DNA of 64,000 nt, from the NCBI RefSeq assembly GCF_047302405.1, contig NZ_CP154853.1, positions 496,001-560,000 on the forward strand, in the 5' to 3' direction. The notes under the pieces were generated by a model. The model did no database searches. It was not told the DNA's origin and saw nothing but the letters and a program-made list of their open reading frames with translations. The DNA comes from Alkalihalobacillus sp047302405 (GTDB taxonomy: Bacteria; Bacillota; Bacilli; Bacillales; Bacillaceae_D). The position numbers and the translations under genes were made by a program. Positions 61,383 to 64,000 of this stretch are shown in pieces (position 1 is the stretch's first letter; every line of letters begins with the position of its first letter).

Positions 61383-61432
61383 ATATGAATGTTTTCTATC
61401 GTTTTGGAACAGTATATCGGTAAATGGAGATG

Positions 61433-61466
61433 CAGAATGCCTGAATGACAAAGGCATTCTGTTTTT
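61433..61466 (+). terminator. Terminator after cvpA
   Basis: CAGAATGCCT / AGGCATTCTG, 10-bp perfect stem, 9-nt loop, T5. From 61470 to 61960 I find only a small AGAGAC / GTCTCT hairpin near 61661-61685 and no gene, RNA or clear promoter. Confidence 0.88.
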
Positions 61467-61971
61467 GTGTATAGAGATTTATAAGCTCTTGATAAGAGAA
61501 TAGGTGAGATTAAAATAAATAAACAGTGGGAAGAAGAGCGCGCATGCACCGTGAAAGAAAGAGACCGGCGCAAAAAGAATCCGATAGCAGAGAAATAAGC
61601 CGAATAAGCTCTAGCACGGCTTATCCATGATATCGAGCTCACATCAGCTCTTTTCAAACTAGAGACTATTGAGCAAGGTCTCTTTTGTCCACCTAGTTTT
61701 TGTTGGGGAATTTAACCTTTTTTATAACTAAAGCAATCAAACTAGATTTATAAACATATTGGTTTTTATCATTTATAACATAAAAAAATCCACAAATTAT
61801 GAAGTATTCTCTCTCTACTCCGATTGAGCAATAAGCAACTATCCCCGGTAAGCATACTCAAAACCACCTCTGTATAAACTCTTCCTTATTGATTATCTGA
61901 TTTAAATGACTACATAAAATTAATAACCAAAACAAACACTAGATTTATCTTATATAACAGGTGGTTCACAC

Positions 61972-63051
61972 ATGACTTTTTCAAGGACTCAATTTATTTT
62001 TTTGTTTCTTTTATTTATTGGCATTTCTAATCATGTATTGATTATCCCACAATTGTTAGGTGAAGCTAGGCGTGATGCGTGGTTTTGTGTCCTCGTTGGC
62101 TATGGGATTCTCTTGATTTGGATAGGTATTTACTCAATTATTTTAAAGAAAAATAAACAAAGACTCCCTTTGCGCACATGGCTACAAACTCGGACAGGAA
62201 AAGGGTTTGCTAACTTTATTATGTTTTGTTTTATGGTCTATATTATGGTGATTAGCTTTATCTCATTTTTTGATTTAATTGCTTATATTAATATTTACTT
62301 TTTACCAAATACAGCGTTAGCGTTTATTATTCTCCCTTTCCTCTTGTTATGTTTTTGGTCAGCTATGAATTTGAGGACGATTATTTATATATCGGCGCTC
62401 ATTTTACCACTCGTTGCAATGTTAGGATATTTTGTAGCCTTCTTCACGATAGATGACAAAGATTATTCTTATCTTTTTCCTTTATTTGTTGATGAGCAAT
62501 CCTCGTTTGTTGGTGGTGTCATCGTTGTGCTAGGTGGAAGCGTTGATTTATTGATTCTTTTTTTATTACAACAATATTTTGATAAACCTATTTCCTATCT
62601 GTACTTATTTTTACTACTTACTTTATTAGTTGGGTTAATATTAGGCCCGACAATGGGTTCTCTTTCTGCATTTGGTCCTAATATTGCAGCTGATTTTCGT
62701 TTCCCAGCTTTTGAACAGTGGCGATTGGTGATGATTGGAGAACAAATTTCTCATGTCGATTCAATGGCTGTTTTTCAACTATTATGTGGGGTGATTGTGA
62801 GAATATCCTTATGCTTATTTTTGCTTTCTGATTTATGGAAAATTCAATCTGCTAAAGTGAAAAAAGGTTTCTTAATTACCATGACTCTTTTTCTAGGGAT
62901 CGCCATGTATGCACCAATTAGTGATGTTGAAATGCAAACGATATTAAAGAATCTCTTTTACCCGTATGCCTTTATATTTGGTGTGTGCATGACCTTCTTA
63001 TTATTATCAATCAGCTATTTACCAGAAAGGAAAAGGTCACAGAAATTATGA
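61972..63051 (+). CDS. Spore germinant receptor B subunit, second operon
   Basis: A 359-aa GerAB/YndE-type membrane protein with about ten spans, including ISNHVLIIPQLLGEARRDAWF at the N-terminus and LLVGLILGPTMGSLSAFGPNIAADFRFPAFEQWRLVMIGE. It is more divergent from the first copy than typical paralogs and lacks the MSPLELI opening. The start is an ATG after CAGGTGG. It overlaps the following A-subunit gene by 4 bp (ATGA), so their synthesis is coupled. Confidence 0.83.
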   Translation: MTFSRTQFIFLFLLFIGISNHVLIIPQLLGEARRDAWFCVLVGYGILLIWIGIYSIILKKNKQRLPLRTWLQTRTGKGFANFIMFCFMVYIMVISFISFFDLIAYINIYFLPNTALAFIILPFLLLCFWSAMNLRTIIYISALILPLVAMLGYFVAFFTIDDKDYSYLFPLFVDEQSSFVGGVIVVLGGSVDLLILFLLQQYFDKPISYLYLFLLLTLLVGLILGPTMGSLSAFGPNIAADFRFPAFEQWRLVMIGEQISHVDSMAVFQLLCGVIVRISLCLFLLSDLWKIQSAKVKKGFLITMTLFLGIAMYAPISDVEMQTILKNLFYPYAFIFGVCMTFLLLSISYLPERKRSQKL

Positions 63052-64000
63052 ATGGAAACTCTCAGGATATACAGCTAAAACAATTTGAACAATCTTTACA
63101 AAGTGGGAAGCTGCACGAAAAAGAGATTAAAGACTTTTTTCATTTAAATGCTGACATTTCTTTTTTTCCTGTTCAAGATCCACACTTTACTGCCTTTTAT
63201 AGTGAAGGAATGATCGATGTTACCCAACTAAATGATTATATGAATCGAGTGATGTCGCATTTAATCGACTCTGATGAACGGAGCGGAGATTTACCACCTA
63301 TTGCGGTCATAAAAGATACAGAAAAAATGATTGAAAAGGTTTTCTCAGGTTATTTAATACTTCATAAAGGCCCTGATTCTCATTTTTATAGTGTAAATAT
63401 CGCTAAAGTACCACAAAGGAATACGGAAGAATCTAAAACAGAAATAGCGTTAAAGGGCTCAAGGGATGGTTTTATTGAGGATATTAACATAAATATTGCC
63501 TTGCTTCGAAAAAGATTAAAGTCAGAGAAACTAAATAATGAAACGTTTGAGCTAGGTTCATTAAGTCAAACAAAGGTTTCTTTACTTTACCTTAGGCATA
63601 AAGCCGACAAGGGGACGATAGATGAAGTTCGAAAACGTTTAAATCAATTAGATATTGAGAGTATCTTGAGTACAGGCCAATTAGAACAATGGATTTCTGA
63701 TCGAACGTATTCTCTTTTTCCCCTTTTTGATTATATTACACGTCCTGATTTTGCGGTGGAGAGTTTATTACGTGGGCGTTTTTTAATCATAGTCGATGGA
63801 TCTCCATCTATTTTAATTGGTCCTATTAATTTATTAGCCTTATTAAAATCACCTGAGGATGTGCATTATCCTTTTTATTTCGTCACGTTACAAAGAATGA
63901 TGAGAATTCTTGGGTTACATATCGCCATCTTTATCCCAGCTCTTTATATTGCGATCGCAAATGTGAATATTGATCAATTACCATTTCCTTTGTTAGCGAC
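63048..64000 (+). CDS. Spore germinant receptor A subunit, second operon, 3'-truncated by window edge
   Basis: The reading frame from the ATG at 63048 stays open to the window end (about 317 residues). It is the soluble N-terminal domain of a GerAA/SpoVAF-family protein: FSGYLILHKGPDSHFYSVNI, LKGSRDGFIEDININIALLRKRLK, YLRHKADKGTIDEVRKRLNQ, then FLIIVDGSPSILIGPINLL and the first membrane span near LGLHIAIFIPALYIAIANV. The remaining C-terminal spans and any C subunit lie outside. It overlaps the B gene by 4 bp. Confidence 0.9.
   Translation, partial: MNGNSQDIQLKQFEQSLQSGKLHEKEIKDFFHLNADISFFPVQDPHFTAFYSEGMIDVTQLNDYMNRVMSHLIDSDERSGDLPPIAVIKDTEKMIEKVFSGYLILHKGPDSHFYSVNIAKVPQRNTEESKTEIALKGSRDGFIEDININIALLRKRLKSEKLNNETFELGSLSQTKVSLLYLRHKADKGTIDEVRKRLNQLDIESILSTGQLEQWISDRTYSLFPLFDYITRPDFAVESLLRGRFLIIVDGSPSILIGPINLLALLKSPEDVHYPFYFVTLQRMMRILGLHIAIFIPALYIAIANVNIDQLPFPLLA

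Noticed and set aside
61379..61657. 92-codon minus-strand frame after cvpA
   Set aside because: It spans the cvpA terminator, has no ribosome site and gives a low-complexity Ser/Arg/Leu product.
61470..61690. Possible tRNA or small RNA in the cvpA-ger gap
   Set aside because: No cloverleaf or TTCGA arm could be drawn; only a 6-bp AGAGAC/GTCTCT hairpin is present.

Overview
The window is low-GC Firmicute DNA (clear AGGAGG ribosome sites, TTG/GTG starts, T-box leaders, sspI, ytaF, ytxC and two ger-type germination operons), so it comes from an endospore-forming Bacillaceae. The backbone follows the Bacillus subtilis order pfkA-pyk-fxsA-ytwI-citZ-icd-mdh-phoPR-polA-mutM-ytaF-coaE-speD-nrdR-dnaB-dnaI-ytxC-thrS-infC-rpmI-rplT-ysdA-ysdB-ysdC-sspI-ysgA-pheST-zapA-cvpA. 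A mqnC gene (futalosine menaquinone route), hflKC and many GC-rich interspersed repeats point to an alkaliphile-type lineage near B. halodurans rather than B. subtilis. The species cannot be fixed from the sequence alone.

Layout. 1-8160: end of glycolysis and the TCA genes, with a 308-bp terminal-inverted-repeat (TIR) element before citZ. 8464-13670: a longer relative of that element, then a germinant-receptor operon (small ORF, B, C, A) placed between mdh and phoP. 13862-24796: phoPR, hflKC with a sigma-W-type promoter, a 52-bp tandem repeat, polA-mutM-ytaF-coaE, and speD behind a structured leader. 24952-30933: nrdR, the primosome genes dnaB/dnaI, mqnC and ytxC. 30947-37250: thrS and thrZ in tandem, each behind its own T-box, then the infC-rpmI-rplT operon with an L20-type leader and an ATT start codon for infC.

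38181-51472 is an accessory island that I read as an alginate-utilisation locus. It has an LplA/AlgQ-type binding protein with two AlgM/LplB/LplC-type permeases (no ATPase), a YesN/YesM two-component pair, a KdgF-like cupin, an SDR reductase, a PL15 exo-oligoalginate lyase and a secreted discoidin plus beta-helix protein that may be the depolymerase. Three CcpA (cre)-like sites lie inside it. Extracellular cleavage, uptake of oligomers, cleavage to monomer, ring-opening and reduction to KDG would follow in that order.

51519-61466 returns to backbone: ysdB (sigma-W-type promoter), ysdC, an accessory trio of small membrane or exported proteins, sspI, ysgA, the pheST operon (T-box, then a large repeat inserted before the pheS ribosome site), zapA and cvpA. 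From 61972 a second germinant-receptor operon (B then A) runs off the end. gapB, rnhC and polX-mutS2 are missing from their expected places.

The most unusual signals are the speD leader (alternative pairings and a possible C-run/Shine-Dalgarno pseudoknot), the ~390-bp repeat family whose two best copies end exactly at gene ribosome sites and share a hairpin with a covarying pair, the TIR elements, and the putative new lyase.
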